NCBI GenBank assembly: GCA_016719895.1
Contig: JADJYG010000007.1
Coordinates: 62,001 to 126,000, forward strand
Direction of reading: 5' to 3'
Origin: Saprospirales bacterium
Lineage (GTDB): Bacteria; Bacteroidota; Bacteroidia; Chitinophagales; Saprospiraceae
Length of the DNA stretch: 64,000 nt
Shown here: positions 34,770-44,057 of the stretch, piece after piece
How the letters are laid out: the number at the start of each line of letters is the position of its first letter
How positions within the stretch are numbered: the stretch's first letter is position 1
Program-made: the position numbers and the translations under genes
Notes under the pieces: generated by a model
Databases searched by the model: none
Seen by the model: only the letters and a program-made list of their open reading frames with translations
Told to the model about the DNA's origin: nothing

Positions 34770-34994
34770 CGCAAGGTTGAAAATCTACAAAAGTATAATG
34801 GGCAAAAATAGTTAAAAAGCCGAATTAATTAATGGGTATTCCAAATCGAACGCATCGAGTACCCCGGTGCCACATCCGTATGAAACTATAATTCCGGTTG
34901 CATGTTGCCCGGTGGAACAAATTTCTGTTTTTCGGCGCATGTGGATAACCTGCTTGAAAAAGTAGAATACCATGTGTATATCGGTATAACTGCC
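34770..34994. other. Intergenic region with one DnaA-box match
   Basis: No gene seen. It holds TGTGGATAA (34940-34948, complement of the DnaA box TTATCCACA), the first of four exact TTATNCACA matches in the next 1.55 kb, and AT-rich stretches. Confidence 0.5.
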
Positions 34995-36107
34995 TCAGGG
35001 GCTGATTATACTTTCTTTATCAACATTTGTTGAAAACGGCGTTTGGCGTACTTGATAGACAACAAAAAGCAACACACCCAAGAGCGCAACGGCTCCCGCC
35101 TGGTGTAATACACCCAAAACTACCGGTATCGTTCCAACACAGTTGATAAGGGTCAAAATACCCAAGAGTACCTGCACCGAAAAGGCTATACCTAAGAAGC
35201 AGATACCGTTGCGCAAAACAGGAGTATGGGGCATTCGCCAAACACGCCAAGAAAAATATAACGCCATGATTGTCAAAAGGTATGCCGTGTTTCGATGCAA
35301 AAACTGAATCAGCGCTGGCATAAATGGATTGGTGTCGTACTCCATAAAAACCGCCGGAGTCCAATGGCTAAAATCCAACAGAACAGCCGGTAAAAAACTT
35401 CCGTTCATATCAGGCCAAGTGGGATAAAACAAGCCGGCTTTGGTGCCCGACATCATAGCGCCAAGGGCTATCTGGAAGAAGGCAAGCAGTACCATTGTCC
35501 AGGCAAAACGTTTTAACATCCGGCTGTGGAAAACCTGTGGATTAGGCTGAAAGGCTATAAAAGTTATCCACAACAGGTAACTAAAAATTACCAACGCCAT
35601 GCACAAGTGCAGGGTGAGGTTGTATGCATTGACCCATGGGCGCTGGATCAAACCGCTGGCCACCATGATCCATCCGAAAAAACCTTCCAGGCCGGCCAGC
35701 AACACCACCACTACAAGCCGCGGAAGCAACCGCCTGGATAACATTCCCTTCCACAAAAACCAGCCAAACGGCAGTATAAATACAAAAAACATGAGACGCG
35801 CCCACAAGCGGTGGAAATACTCCCAGAAATATATGAACTGGAATGCGCCGATGGACATCCCCTGGTTGATCTTTTGATACTGCGGCGTCGCCTTGTACAG
35901 ATCAAATGCTTCCTGCCAGGCAGCCTCGCTGAGCGGCGGCAGGGAGCCCGTGACGATCTCCCAGCGGGTGATACTGAGTCCACTGCCGGTAAGCCGGGTA
36001 ACGCCGCCTATCAACACCTGAAAGAGTACCATGACCACGCCAATGACCAGCCATATCCGCACTGCGCGGGGAATTTGGTTGTCTGCTGCAAAAGAAAAAT
36101 GCGCCAT
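34995..36107 (-). CDS. ctaA: Heme A synthase (COX15/CtaA family)
   Basis: 370 residues from the ATG at 36107; an open frame of 49 more codons continues into the AT-rich upstream region but does not look like protein. Multi-pass membrane enzyme that oxidises heme O to heme A for cytochrome oxidase. About eight membrane segments. Conserved His residues sit in FWEYFHRLWARLMFF, YNLTLHLCMALVIF, FLHRNTAYLLTIMA and GVLHQAGAVALLG. Signatures are GGVTRLTGSGLSITRWE and GAMMSGTKAGLFYPTWPDMN. Other ctaB/cox genes are not in the window. Confidence 0.93.
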   Translation of the reverse strand: MAHFSFAADNQIPRAVRIWLVIGVVMVLFQVLIGGVTRLTGSGLSITRWEIVTGSLPPLSEAAWQEAFDLYKATPQYQKINQGMSIGAFQFIYFWEYFHRLWARLMFFVFILPFGWFLWKGMLSRRLLPRLVVVVLLAGLEGFFGWIMVASGLIQRPWVNAYNLTLHLCMALVIFSYLLWITFIAFQPNPQVFHSRMLKRFAWTMVLLAFFQIALGAMMSGTKAGLFYPTWPDMNGSFLPAVLLDFSHWTPAVFMEYDTNPFMPALIQFLHRNTAYLLTIMALYFSWRVWRMPHTPVLRNGICFLGIAFSVQVLLGILTLINCVGTIPVVLGVLHQAGAVALLGVLLFVVYQVRQTPFSTNVDKESIISP

Positions 36108-36687
36108 CGATAGAAGTGCAAAGGCGCTGCACCGCCAAGCGTGCAATGCCCTTCGTTTAAAACAAAACAAAAGTAGAATGCTTTTTCGCCATTCGCTTTC
36201 CACCAACCCTATATTGATAATTATATTTAAAGAGTTTAAATTTAAAAAATTCATCCCTCATCATCATAGGTGTTAATTTGTGGAAAACGTCATAACTGCA
36301 AACGGCCTTTGGGTTATGCATATTCCAACGGAGGTTATGCACACGGCGCCCGCAAACCTTTCGTTTAAGGATCAATACATTAGAGCGCTTTCCACAGGCC
36401 TGTTTATAAACGTATAAAAAATCATCTTGGCCGTTTCTCCACGCGCACCCGTGTGAATTGCCGTTGGCCGTTTGGCCGCTTATACACAGCCAAAGGGGCT
36501 TTTCCCCATTTTCCCCCCGGAGCTGGCGGGCGGTGTGGATATCTGCCGGGTTATTAGAAGGTTTTCCACCGGTTTTCCCCAAATACCTTTCAAAAAATAA
36601 TTCTGGATGTCAAGGCTTTAGAAATGCATCTTTTTACTGTTGTTGGTAATTTTGTAAAACAATTTTAACGATTACACGATTTCTGGT
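36108..36687. other. oriC: Candidate chromosomal origin region (DnaA boxes and AT-rich stretch)
   Basis: A 580-base region without a recognisable gene between ctaA and the SRAP gene. It has an AT-rich block (about 36211-36254, including TTAAAGAGTTTAAATTTAAA), exact DnaA boxes TTATGCACA (36335-36343) and TTATACACA (36480-36488), and several one-mismatch boxes (TGTGGAAAA near 36279, TTATGCATA near 36313, TGTGGATAT near 36534). Further exact boxes lie at 34940 and 35574, and parS-like sites 3-4 kb away. This fits an origin, but is unproven. Confidence 0.5.
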
Positions 36688-37377
36688 ATGTGCGGCCGCT
36701 ATTCTTTTGTTCCGACCCAAAAACAACTGGATGAACAATTAGAGGGACTGGAACTGCCCGTTCCGCTTCAACTCAGTTTCCATATTGCACCCACACACCG
36801 GGCCTATGTGATCGCCAACGACCGGCCGATGGCCCTGCAGCCGATGACCTGGGGACTTGTTCCGTACTGGAGCCATGACGGTGCAAATAGTGGAAAACTG
36901 ATCAATGCCAGGGCAGAAGGTCTCCTGGAAAAACCGTCTTTCCGGTCGCCCGCACTGCGCCGGCACTGCCTGGTACCCGCTGATAGCTTTTACGAATGGC
37001 GTACACTGCCCGGAAAACGCAAAGTGCCTTACCGGATTCGCTTGCGCGACGGCCGCTTGTTGTTTATGGCCGGCATTTGGGACGAATGGCGCGGAGGCGG
37101 CAACGGGGCCAAACGCACGTTTTCTATTATCACCACTACGCCAAATGCGGAGATTGCAGCCTTGCACAACCGGATGCCGGTGTTGCTCCTGGAAGAAGCC
37201 GACCAAAAACAATGGCTGGAAACCCATGACCCCGCACAAATTATGGCGCTGCTGCATCCGCCGGCCAATGCCATGTTGGAGTTTTACCGCGTATCCGAAC
37301 GGTTGAATACGCCGGGATCCGAAGGGCCGGAATTACATGAACGCGTCAGCGATGACGATCCGACCTTGTTTGCTTAA
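36688..37377 (+). CDS. SRAP-family protein (YedK/HMCES-like)
   Basis: 229 residues. SOS-response-associated peptidase family, which crosslinks to abasic sites in single-stranded DNA to protect them. Cys2 right after the start Met (MCGRYSFVP) is the catalytic and crosslinking residue. The other conserved parts are PTHRAYVI, MTWGLVPYWS, INARAEGLLEKPSFR, RRHCLVPADSFYEWR (with the Glu), AGIWDEW, and FSIITTTPNAEIAALHNRMP with the active-site His. Complete and of normal length. Confidence 0.95.
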   Translation: MCGRYSFVPTQKQLDEQLEGLELPVPLQLSFHIAPTHRAYVIANDRPMALQPMTWGLVPYWSHDGANSGKLINARAEGLLEKPSFRSPALRRHCLVPADSFYEWRTLPGKRKVPYRIRLRDGRLLFMAGIWDEWRGGGNGAKRTFSIITTTPNAEIAALHNRMPVLLLEEADQKQWLETHDPAQIMALLHPPANAMLEFYRVSERLNTPGSEGPELHERVSDDDPTLFA

Positions 37378-37412
37378 CGCCTGTCTCCCATGGGCGTTTT
37401 CCCACCTGTTTA

Positions 37413-39557
37413 TCAGAGATGGGCGCTATTTTGGAAAAGGTTATACACCACCCAAGCCAGCAGATACGCCAGTACGCTCATATAGGCAAACTGGGCCAAG
37501 GGCCATTTCCAGCTGTTGGTTTCGCGTTTTACCACCGCCAGCGTACTCATACACTGCATGGCCAGGGCATAAAAAACCAGCAAGGACAAGGCGGTTGCCA
37601 GGGTATATACCGGCGCGCCGGTGTCGTCGAAGGTGGCGGATTTCATTTTCTGGCGAAGCGCAACATCGTCTTCGGAACTGCCAATGCTGTAAATCGTCGA
37701 CATGGTACCCACAAAGACTTCCCGGGCGGCAAACGATGCGATGAGCGCGATGCCAATCTTCCAGTCGTACCCGAGCGGACGAATAGCCGGTTCGATGACT
37801 TTACCCAAATAACCCGCATAGGAGGCTTCCAATTGATACGCCGCGTGCAGGTCAGCTGCAGCCTTTTCGGGAAGATGTTGCCGGGCCGCCTCCAGGCGCG
37901 CCTTTTCGGCGGCCAGTTCCATCGCCTTGCCGGGGCCAAAACGCGCCAATGCCCACAACACGATCGAGATAATCAGGATGATTTTGCCCGCACCGATCAC
38001 AAATGCCAATACTTTTTCCCAAACCGTAAGCCAGAGGTTTTTCCAATGTGGCATGCGGTATACCGGCAGTTCGATAGCCAGATAGGAGAGTTCCCGGCTG
38101 CGCAATATTTTTTTCATAACAAAACCCGAAGCCAAAGCGGCGAGCACCCCCAGGGCATACATACTGCCAAATGTGAGGCTTTGCAGGGAAAAAATGCCAA
38201 ATACCCGTTTGGCCGGCACGGCCAGGCCGATCAGAACGGCATATACCGGCAAGCGGGCACTGCAACTGATAAACGGGGTAACCATGGTTGTAATCAGGCG
38301 CTCCTGCCAGTTGCCGATCGTCCGGCTGCTCATAATGGCCGGTACGGCACAGGCGCCGCCACTGATGAGCGACACCACACTCCGGCCATTCATACCGAAG
38401 CGACGCATGGTTTTGTCAAACATAAATACCACCCGGGCCATATAGCCGATCTCTTCCAAAATGGTCACGAGTAAAAACAAAATCGCAATTTGAGGAATAA
38501 AAACCAGGATACCCGCCAGGCCGGCCAGTATGCCGTCAGTCAGCAAATCCGTCAGCCAGTGCGCCGGCAACAGCGCTTTGAGCCAAATATTCAGATTGGA
38601 AAAAAAAGATTCGATCAAATCCATCGGCACTGTACTCCAGTCGTAGATCGACTGAAAGACGAGTAGCATCACCACAAAAAAGAGCAGGGGACCGAAAACC
38701 CGGTGTGTGACGACAGCGTCGATGCGGTCGGTGGGCGTGCTGGGAAATTGGGGCGGATGCTGTACGGCATCCTGGACAATCGGGGTGAAGCGGTCGTATC
38801 GATCCAGTGTTTCGTCCACTTGGGCCCGCAGGGAGGCAAAATCTTTGTCGTGCACGATCGCCTCGATCGTACTGCGGTGTTGCGCCGACAAAAACGGGAG
38901 CCAGCCGTGATGGTGGGCAACGAGCAGCCCCTGGTATTGGTTTTTCAGCCCCAGGTTCAGGCAAACGGCTTCGGTGACGTGTTTTTCCACATCCGAAAGC
39001 GGATAAAACCGTTTGTGTGCACGATCGCTATTTCCGGAAATGAGTTTTTCGGTTTCGCTAATGAGTTTGGAAATATTTTCTCCGGTGCGGCCACTGATCG
39101 CCACTACCGGAATGCCCAGGCGCTCGGCAAGTTTGGTTGTATTTACGCGTATGCCGATTTCAGCGGCGGTATCCGACATGTTTAACGCCAGCAGAACAGG
39201 CAGGTCCAGGTCGAGCAACTGGGTGAGCAGCAGCAGGTGCTTTTCCAGGTGGGTGGCATCGGCAACATAAATGACGGCATCCGGAAAGTGCGTATCCAGC
39301 CGGTTGGCTAAAACGGCCGCTACAATTTTTTCATCCGAAGACGTGGGATATAAACTATAGGTGCCCGGCAAATCGGTAAGCATCGCTTCCCTGCCGCCCG
39401 GAAAGCGCAAACGCCCTTCTTTGATATCCACGGTAACTCCCGGAAAATTGCCGGTTTTTTGCCGCAACCCGGTCAATTGGTTGAAAATAGTGGATTTACC
39501 ACTATTGGGGTTCCCCACCAAGGCGATACGCACTAATTTTTCACCGGATCCCCTCAT
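37413..39557 (-). CDS. feoB: Ferrous iron transport protein B
   Basis: 714 residues. Inner-membrane Fe2+ transporter with an N-terminal GTPase domain. G1 is GNPNSGKST near residue 15, followed by TGNFPGVTVDIKEG, G3 LTDLPGTYSL and G4 LNMSD. A helical spacer and about ten membrane segments follow, including the gate motif SGGACAVPAIMSSRTIG and the second core FAAREVFVGTMSTIY. Its ATG overlaps the feoA stop codon by 4 bases (ATGA). No feoC is seen. Confidence 0.95.
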   Translation of the reverse strand: MRGSGEKLVRIALVGNPNSGKSTIFNQLTGLRQKTGNFPGVTVDIKEGRLRFPGGREAMLTDLPGTYSLYPTSSDEKIVAAVLANRLDTHFPDAVIYVADATHLEKHLLLLTQLLDLDLPVLLALNMSDTAAEIGIRVNTTKLAERLGIPVVAISGRTGENISKLISETEKLISGNSDRAHKRFYPLSDVEKHVTEAVCLNLGLKNQYQGLLVAHHHGWLPFLSAQHRSTIEAIVHDKDFASLRAQVDETLDRYDRFTPIVQDAVQHPPQFPSTPTDRIDAVVTHRVFGPLLFFVVMLLVFQSIYDWSTVPMDLIESFFSNLNIWLKALLPAHWLTDLLTDGILAGLAGILVFIPQIAILFLLVTILEEIGYMARVVFMFDKTMRRFGMNGRSVVSLISGGACAVPAIMSSRTIGNWQERLITTMVTPFISCSARLPVYAVLIGLAVPAKRVFGIFSLQSLTFGSMYALGVLAALASGFVMKKILRSRELSYLAIELPVYRMPHWKNLWLTVWEKVLAFVIGAGKIILIISIVLWALARFGPGKAMELAAEKARLEAARQHLPEKAAADLHAAYQLEASYAGYLGKVIEPAIRPLGYDWKIGIALIASFAAREVFVGTMSTIYSIGSSEDDVALRQKMKSATFDDTGAPVYTLATALSLLVFYALAMQCMSTLAVVKRETNSWKWPLAQFAYMSVLAYLLAWVVYNLFQNSAHL

Positions 39558-39787
39558 ACGTCGATCATAATACTGGCGGCTTCTTCTTCGCGTAAAGCCA
39601 GCCGCACCCCATCCGCCTTTATGTAATAGGCTTTTCCAAATGGCGCCGAACGCACCATCTCAATCAGGGTACCGGGCAACAACCCCATAGCCGTCAGCTT
39701 GCCAGCCAGGGCCGCATCTTCAAACGCCAGCGCGCGGGCGCTTTCATGCGCCTTCAAATCAGGGACGGTACGGTAACGGCGTTGCAT
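39554..39787 (-). CDS. feoA: Ferrous iron transport protein A
   Basis: 77 residues from the ATG at 39787 (a TTG three codons earlier is less likely). Small SH3-like FeoA domain: KLTAMGLLPGTLIEMVRSAP, FGKAYYIKADGVRLALREEE, ASIMIDV. It assists FeoB. First gene of the feoAB operon, cotranslated with feoB. No metal-regulator box could be assigned with confidence in the 224 bases upstream. Confidence 0.93.
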   Translation of the reverse strand: MQRRYRTVPDLKAHESARALAFEDAALAGKLTAMGLLPGTLIEMVRSAPFGKAYYIKADGVRLALREEEAASIMIDV

Positions 39788-40011
39788 ACTTCGCAAATGG
39801 TAAGGGTGCGCAATGAAGAATCTTATTTGATTTAGACAAAATCCAAACAGCCCAAAAGTATGGCTTGTTTTGAAATCGGACGAAAAAAGATCAAAAGGAT
39901 TTTGTCAAAAAAAACGGCAGGCAAAACTCCGGTAATCGGACGTTTTTCAATCGTTCAACGATCAGTTTCTGACATGACCGGTATCATTGAAATACTACCA
40001 CATGGATCATA

Positions 40012-40398
40012 CTACAGCGCCGAAACAATAGCCCACAATTTTTCCGCCTCCACTCCCCTGAAATCGGCAAACCGGTGGGCCTCGCTGCGCGCGCGGATGT
40101 GCTCAATGAGTTGGCGCCGGGTAGGAGCGCCGGGCAATATCGCGGGGATGTCTTCAAACTCCAGGATAAAATACCCTTTTTCTTCAATGCCGGCGCGTAC
40201 TTCCGGTGTGGGCATTTCCATGTGGCAAAGCTGGCATTCCCGGGTAGAAATATACCCACCGGGTATGTGGCCTTGCAGGTAAGCCTGGCCGTAAGCCAGG
40301 ACTTGCGTATCCGGAATATTCCTGGGAACAAGGATATCGAAATGGGCCGTCGAGCCGTCGGGCCGGCGTACATAGGTATCGTAGACTGCAATCTCCAT
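40012..40398 (-). CDS. DUF2024 family protein
   Basis: 128 residues. The opening AVYDTYVRRPDGSTAHFDIL and the Cys pair in STRECQLCHMEMPTPEVRAG match DUF2024, a small family of unknown function common in Bacteroidota. The CxxCH-type sequence (CQLCH) could bind metal. The C-terminal extension after KGYFILEFEDIPA is helical. About 210 bases without a recognised gene separate it from feoA. Confidence 0.8.
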   Translation of the reverse strand: MEIAVYDTYVRRPDGSTAHFDILVPRNIPDTQVLAYGQAYLQGHIPGGYISTRECQLCHMEMPTPEVRAGIEEKGYFILEFEDIPAILPGAPTRRQLIEHIRARSEAHRFADFRGVEAEKLWAIVSAL

Positions 40399-40488
40399 AA
40401 CTTTTGAATTTACCGGGCGCCCCGCCCCTTCATCATATGCCGCTTCGAAATAAAATCACTCAGGAATAGAAGGGAAGGCGCCGAAGGA

Positions 40489-40971
40489 TTACCCCAACAA
40501 ATCGGTGAGTTTGCCCAGTTTACCGAAGGCTTTGGCAAAGAAACCAATAAACCGGGCGGCTGTTTTGACCTGCTTGTATTTTTTTTTAAACTTGGGGTAC
40601 AAGTCGGCAAACTGTTTGGCGTAGGGCTTTCGGATGAAATTGGCCGTAAAAACGCCCTGGTCGATCAGGTTCATCCGGTCGAACTCGCCGTTGACCTGCG
40701 CAGCAATGGCTTCCATGGCTGCCTCGTTTTGATCGCAGTATTGGGCCACCAGTTTGCCGCCTTTTACGGGGTTGACCGGCTTGAGCGCCGTTTCCATCAC
40801 CCGGATGCTGGAGGCCAGCAGCGAGTCGAGTTTTTGTTCCGGTTTAAGATTCGCCCGGGATACCCGGGCGAGCATGCCGCGCTCTTGCGCCAGGAATTTG
40901 GAATAATTGAAACAGGCGGCGGCAGACAGCGCTACGGCGAAAAAGAGGAAAATACTACGGGTCAAACGCAT
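40489..40971 (-). CDS. Putative lipoprotein of unknown function
   Basis: 160 residues. N-terminal signal MRLTRSIFLFFAVALSAAAC with a lipobox-like AAAC. The rest is helical and basic, ending LYPKFKKKYKQVKTAARFIG then FFAKAFGKLGKLTDLLG. I do not recognise a family. It is upstream of the DUF2024 gene on the same strand, 90 bases away. Confidence 0.6.
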   Translation of the reverse strand: MRLTRSIFLFFAVALSAAACFNYSKFLAQERGMLARVSRANLKPEQKLDSLLASSIRVMETALKPVNPVKGGKLVAQYCDQNEAAMEAIAAQVNGEFDRMNLIDQGVFTANFIRKPYAKQFADLYPKFKKKYKQVKTAARFIGFFAKAFGKLGKLTDLLG

Positions 40972-41082
40972 AGCAGGTCGTTGTTTTCGGGCAAAACGAA
41001 AAAAGCCGCCCGCGTGGTGTCTTGCACCGAAAAAACCCCGGAACTTGCACGGTCAACGCCCGTTTAAAACGCCGGATCAAGT

Positions 41083-42069
41083 ATGGATTTTTCAATTTTG
41101 CCAAAGGTAGAGCTGCACGTGCACCTGGACTGTTCGTTGAGTTACCAGGTGGTACAATTGTTGAATCCTGGCATCCGCCCGGAGCAGTACCGGGCCGAAT
41201 TCGTTGCGCCTGCAAAATGCGCCGGCCTGGCCGATTATATCACCCGGGCTGCCAAAGGTATCGAACTGATGCAAACTGAAACGGCCCTCCAGCTGGTGAC
41301 TTTGGACCTGTTCAGCCAATTGCAAGCTGACCATGTGGCGTATGCCGAAATCCGCTTTGCTCCTTTCGAACACCTGCAAGGCGGACTCAGCCCGGAAGCG
41401 GTGGTGCAGGCGGTATGTGCTGCCCTGGCAGAAGGGTTCCGGCAAACAGGCATCCCCGCAGGCCTGCTCCTCTGCACCCTGCGCCATTACGATGCCGCGA
41501 GAAGTATGGCAACCGTGCGCCTGGCGGACCAATTCCGAAGCTCCGGCGTAGTGGGCTTCGATATTGCCTCCGACGAGGCCGGCTACCCGGTTGACGCGCA
41601 TATTGCCGCCTTTGATTACGCCTTCACGCGCGGCATTCCCTGCACTGCCCATGCGGGCGAGGCCCGGGGCGCCGACAGCGTTTGGGAAACCCTCCGGTAT
41701 TTTCACCCGCGCCGGATCGGCCACGGCGTGCGCAGTATGGAAGACTCCGCTCTGCTGGATTTCCTGAAGCAGCACCATATCCACCTGGAGGTGTGCCCCA
41801 CCAGCAATATTCAAACCAACGTGTACGGCGCAATCTCTGACCATCCGGTCGACCGCTTGTTCCGGGCCGGCCTGTCCATCGGGATCAATACCGACGGCCG
41901 CACCATTTCCAACACTACGCTGGCGACCGAATACCGGCAGTTGCAGGATGTTTTTCAGTGGGAAAAAGCGCAATTGCTGCAATGCAACCGCAACGCTATA
42001 GAGGCGGCATTTGCGCCGGATGAACTGAAGGCAGCGTTGCGGGAACGGTTGGCGGCGGCCTGGGGATAG
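41083..42069 (+). CDS. add: Adenosine deaminase
   Basis: 328 residues. Zinc hydrolase that converts adenosine to inosine in purine salvage. Metal ligands are in PKVELHVHLDCSLSY (HxH), the catalytic region FDIASDEAGYPV, TAHAGEARGADSVWE (His and Glu), RIGHGVRS, and SINTDGRTISNTTLA, where Asp is the last metal ligand. The bacterial Add sequence INTDxR is kept, rather than the eukaryotic NTDDP. Length and motifs are complete. It is convergent with the ArsC-like gene. Confidence 0.92.
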   Translation: MDFSILPKVELHVHLDCSLSYQVVQLLNPGIRPEQYRAEFVAPAKCAGLADYITRAAKGIELMQTETALQLVTLDLFSQLQADHVAYAEIRFAPFEHLQGGLSPEAVVQAVCAALAEGFRQTGIPAGLLLCTLRHYDAARSMATVRLADQFRSSGVVGFDIASDEAGYPVDAHIAAFDYAFTRGIPCTAHAGEARGADSVWETLRYFHPRRIGHGVRSMEDSALLDFLKQHHIHLEVCPTSNIQTNVYGAISDHPVDRLFRAGLSIGINTDGRTISNTTLATEYRQLQDVFQWEKAQLLQCNRNAIEAAFAPDELKAALRERLAAAWG

Positions 42070-42117
42070 AAGTAAATATGCCCAGGCAAACCTTGGTGCG
42101 GCTTGCTTCATCCGATT

Positions 42118-42747
42118 CTATACTTCCGGCGCGCTCGCCCTTTCAAACACATACCCCATCTCCCCTGCCAACTGCCGGCAGCGTGCGTCGTACACCGCCG
42201 CTTCTTCCGGCGTGCCGTCGGCCGCTTTGGGATCGTCACAGGTGATCGAAAAACGATTTTCCGCGCCGGGAATGAAGGGGCAGTTCTCCTCCGCTTGCAC
42301 GCAGGTCATCACGGCGGCAAACCCCACCGCGGGATTGGGCGCCTGGTCGTACACTTTGGAAAAGGCGGCGATGGGATTTACCCCATCGGCATATTGCAAT
42401 AAATACACCGGGTTTTCTCCGCTGGCGATCGCCTGCACGCGCAGGCCCGCGCGCCCGAGAGCCACTGCAGTGCGCGGGTTGCAGGCGGTGGCTTCGGTGC
42501 CGCCGGAGTAGCACTCCACGGGCCCCACGCCAAAGTGGTGCGCTGCAATTTGCGCCCACACCTGCCCGAAATGGCTGCGGCGGGAATTGTGCGTGCAAAT
42601 GAAAATCAGCCGTACCGGTGCGCCCGACCGGAGTTTTTCACGGATATAAGCAGCCAGCGCATCCAGCAGGGCTTTTCGCTCCGGCGAAATTGCCGTACGT
42701 TCCATGGCGGCAGAAAGATATTGCAGAACAGCAGGATACAAATCCAT
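42118..42747 (-). CDS. Arsenate reductase / low-molecular-weight phosphatase-like protein
   Basis: 209 residues from the ATG at 42747. The P-loop FICTHNSRRSHFGQVWAQIA has the catalytic Cys and Arg of LMW tyrosine phosphatases and thioredoxin-coupled arsenate reductases, in the form seen in Bacteroidota ArsC-like proteins. A further Cys pair region (VMTCVQAEENCPFIPGAE) may supply resolving cysteines. The helical N-terminus is typical for this subgroup. No other ars genes (regulator, efflux) are next to it, so a role in arsenic resistance is only likely. A much longer open frame through the start is an artefact of the opposite gene. Confidence 0.82.
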   Translation of the reverse strand: MDLYPAVLQYLSAAMERTAISPERKALLDALAAYIREKLRSGAPVRLIFICTHNSRRSHFGQVWAQIAAHHFGVGPVECYSGGTEATACNPRTAVALGRAGLRVQAIASGENPVYLLQYADGVNPIAAFSKVYDQAPNPAVGFAAVMTCVQAEENCPFIPGAENRFSITCDDPKAADGTPEEAAVYDARCRQLAGEMGYVFERASAPEV

Positions 42748-42948
42748 AGAGAGAGGGTCAGAGCTAGTTCGGATATTATTTTTTCCGCAGCCAGAACTGC
42801 TACGTTTTATCGCAAAATTACGATTAATATTTTCGATGCGCCGGCGGCGGATGAATTTTTCCGGGAAACTATCCTGCGCCATTATTTTTTCACCGTTCTT
42901 TATCCGAATTATCCGAAGCGCCTGCAACGACCGGCAGGCAACCGAAAC

Positions 42949-44028
42949 ATGATGACGCCCGATTTGCATCCCGCCCGGGTGCCGCCGTCGAAGATGATCC
43001 GGCGTGGTATCCGGGGATTTATTTTTTTCTCCGCCCTGGGCACCTTTGTTGCCATGTGGTGGAAGCGGCCGGCCGGGCTGGAGGAAATTATCAACCGGAT
43101 CGACTGGAGTATTATGCCCTTGTTGATACCGTTGATTGCCCTGGATTTTTGGCTGGGCGGATTCCGCTTCAAGCTGTATTTCGACGGGAAAACGTTTGCG
43201 AAAGTATCGCAGTGGAACTGTATGCGGTCGAATTGGGCGAATATGTTCATGGGCGCCATAACGCCCTTCCAAACCGGCAGTGCGCCCGCTCAGTTTTATA
43301 TACTCTGGCGCAAGGGCGTTTCCGTTACGGATGCCCTGCTGGTATCGAGTGTCAATTTCGGGGCAACCCTGATTTTCTTCCTGCTTTCCAGCGCGGCGGC
43401 GTTGTTCTGGATTCCGGCCGGTTACCTGGGCAAAAATTTTACACCCTTGTTTCAAACCGGTTTTGTACTGGTTGGAAGCGTTGCCGGCGCTATTTTGATC
43501 TTGTTGCTGTTCCCGTACATCGGGCACCGGGCGATCCAAAAAATCGTCTCCCTGCTGCCGTTTAAAAGTCAAAAAACACTGAGTCGCCGCGACCGGCTCT
43601 TGATGCGCCTGGAAGCGGAAACCGACCGTTTCGGCGCGGGATTCCGGGTCATTTTAAAACGAGCCAAATGGAAATTGCTGCTTACGGTAATTGCAACCCT
43701 GGTATTGTTTTCCAATAAATACCTCATGGGTTATGTCATCGCCCGGGCTATCGGACAGGATGTTCCATTTGCGCTTTTTTTCGGTTTGCAGGTCGTTCAA
43801 TTGTTGGTGGTGTATTTTGCGCCGACCCCTGGAGCATCCGGGGTAGCGGAAGTATCGTCGGTTTGGCTCATGGAGCAGCTGATGCCGCAGCAAATGCTGC
43901 TGGTGTACACCGTGTTGTGGCGGTTTTCTTCCACGCTCCTGGGCGCAATCTGTGGTGCCGTGGTGTTGCTTAAAGAACTTGGTACGGACACCGGCAACGA
44001 CTCGCCGGCGGACCCTGGCGCGCCCTGA
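42949..44028 (+). CDS. UPF0104/LPG-synthase-like membrane protein
   Basis: 359 residues from the double ATG at 42949/42952. Multi-pass membrane protein (about 8 segments) of the lysylphosphatidylglycerol-synthase transmembrane-region family. Motifs are NWANMFMGAITPFQTGSAPA and QLLVVYFAPTPGASGVAEVS, the two conserved half-segments of this flippase-like fold. No C-terminal aminoacyltransferase domain is present, so it does not make LPG itself and may move lipids (inference). First gene of a co-directional set of four. Confidence 0.85.
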   Translation: MMTPDLHPARVPPSKMIRRGIRGFIFFSALGTFVAMWWKRPAGLEEIINRIDWSIMPLLIPLIALDFWLGGFRFKLYFDGKTFAKVSQWNCMRSNWANMFMGAITPFQTGSAPAQFYILWRKGVSVTDALLVSSVNFGATLIFFLLSSAAALFWIPAGYLGKNFTPLFQTGFVLVGSVAGAILILLLFPYIGHRAIQKIVSLLPFKSQKTLSRRDRLLMRLEAETDRFGAGFRVILKRAKWKLLLTVIATLVLFSNKYLMGYVIARAIGQDVPFALFFGLQVVQLLVVYFAPTPGASGVAEVSSVWLMEQLMPQQMLLVYTVLWRFSSTLLGAICGAVVLLKELGTDTGNDSPADPGAP

Positions 44029-44057
44029 TTGGCTTATTTTTCTAAAACCGCCCTTTT

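Noticed and set aside
39788..40011. Fur/DtxR-type operator upstream of feoA
   Set aside because: TTTGATTTAGACAAAAT is only vaguely palindromic and fits no consensus well enough to report.
41860..41940. Adenosine deaminase lacking the NTDDP motif
   Set aside because: Many bacterial Add proteins have INTDxR at this place; the Asp ligand is present, so the enzyme looks normal.
42118..42747. Arsenic-resistance operon
   Set aside because: Only an ArsC/LMW-phosphatase-like gene is present; no ArsR, Acr3 or ArsB gene lies beside it.
42118..43572. 484-codon minus-strand open frame as one gene
   Set aside because: Only the part from 42747 downwards is the ArsC-like protein; the rest is antisense to the UPF0104 membrane protein gene.
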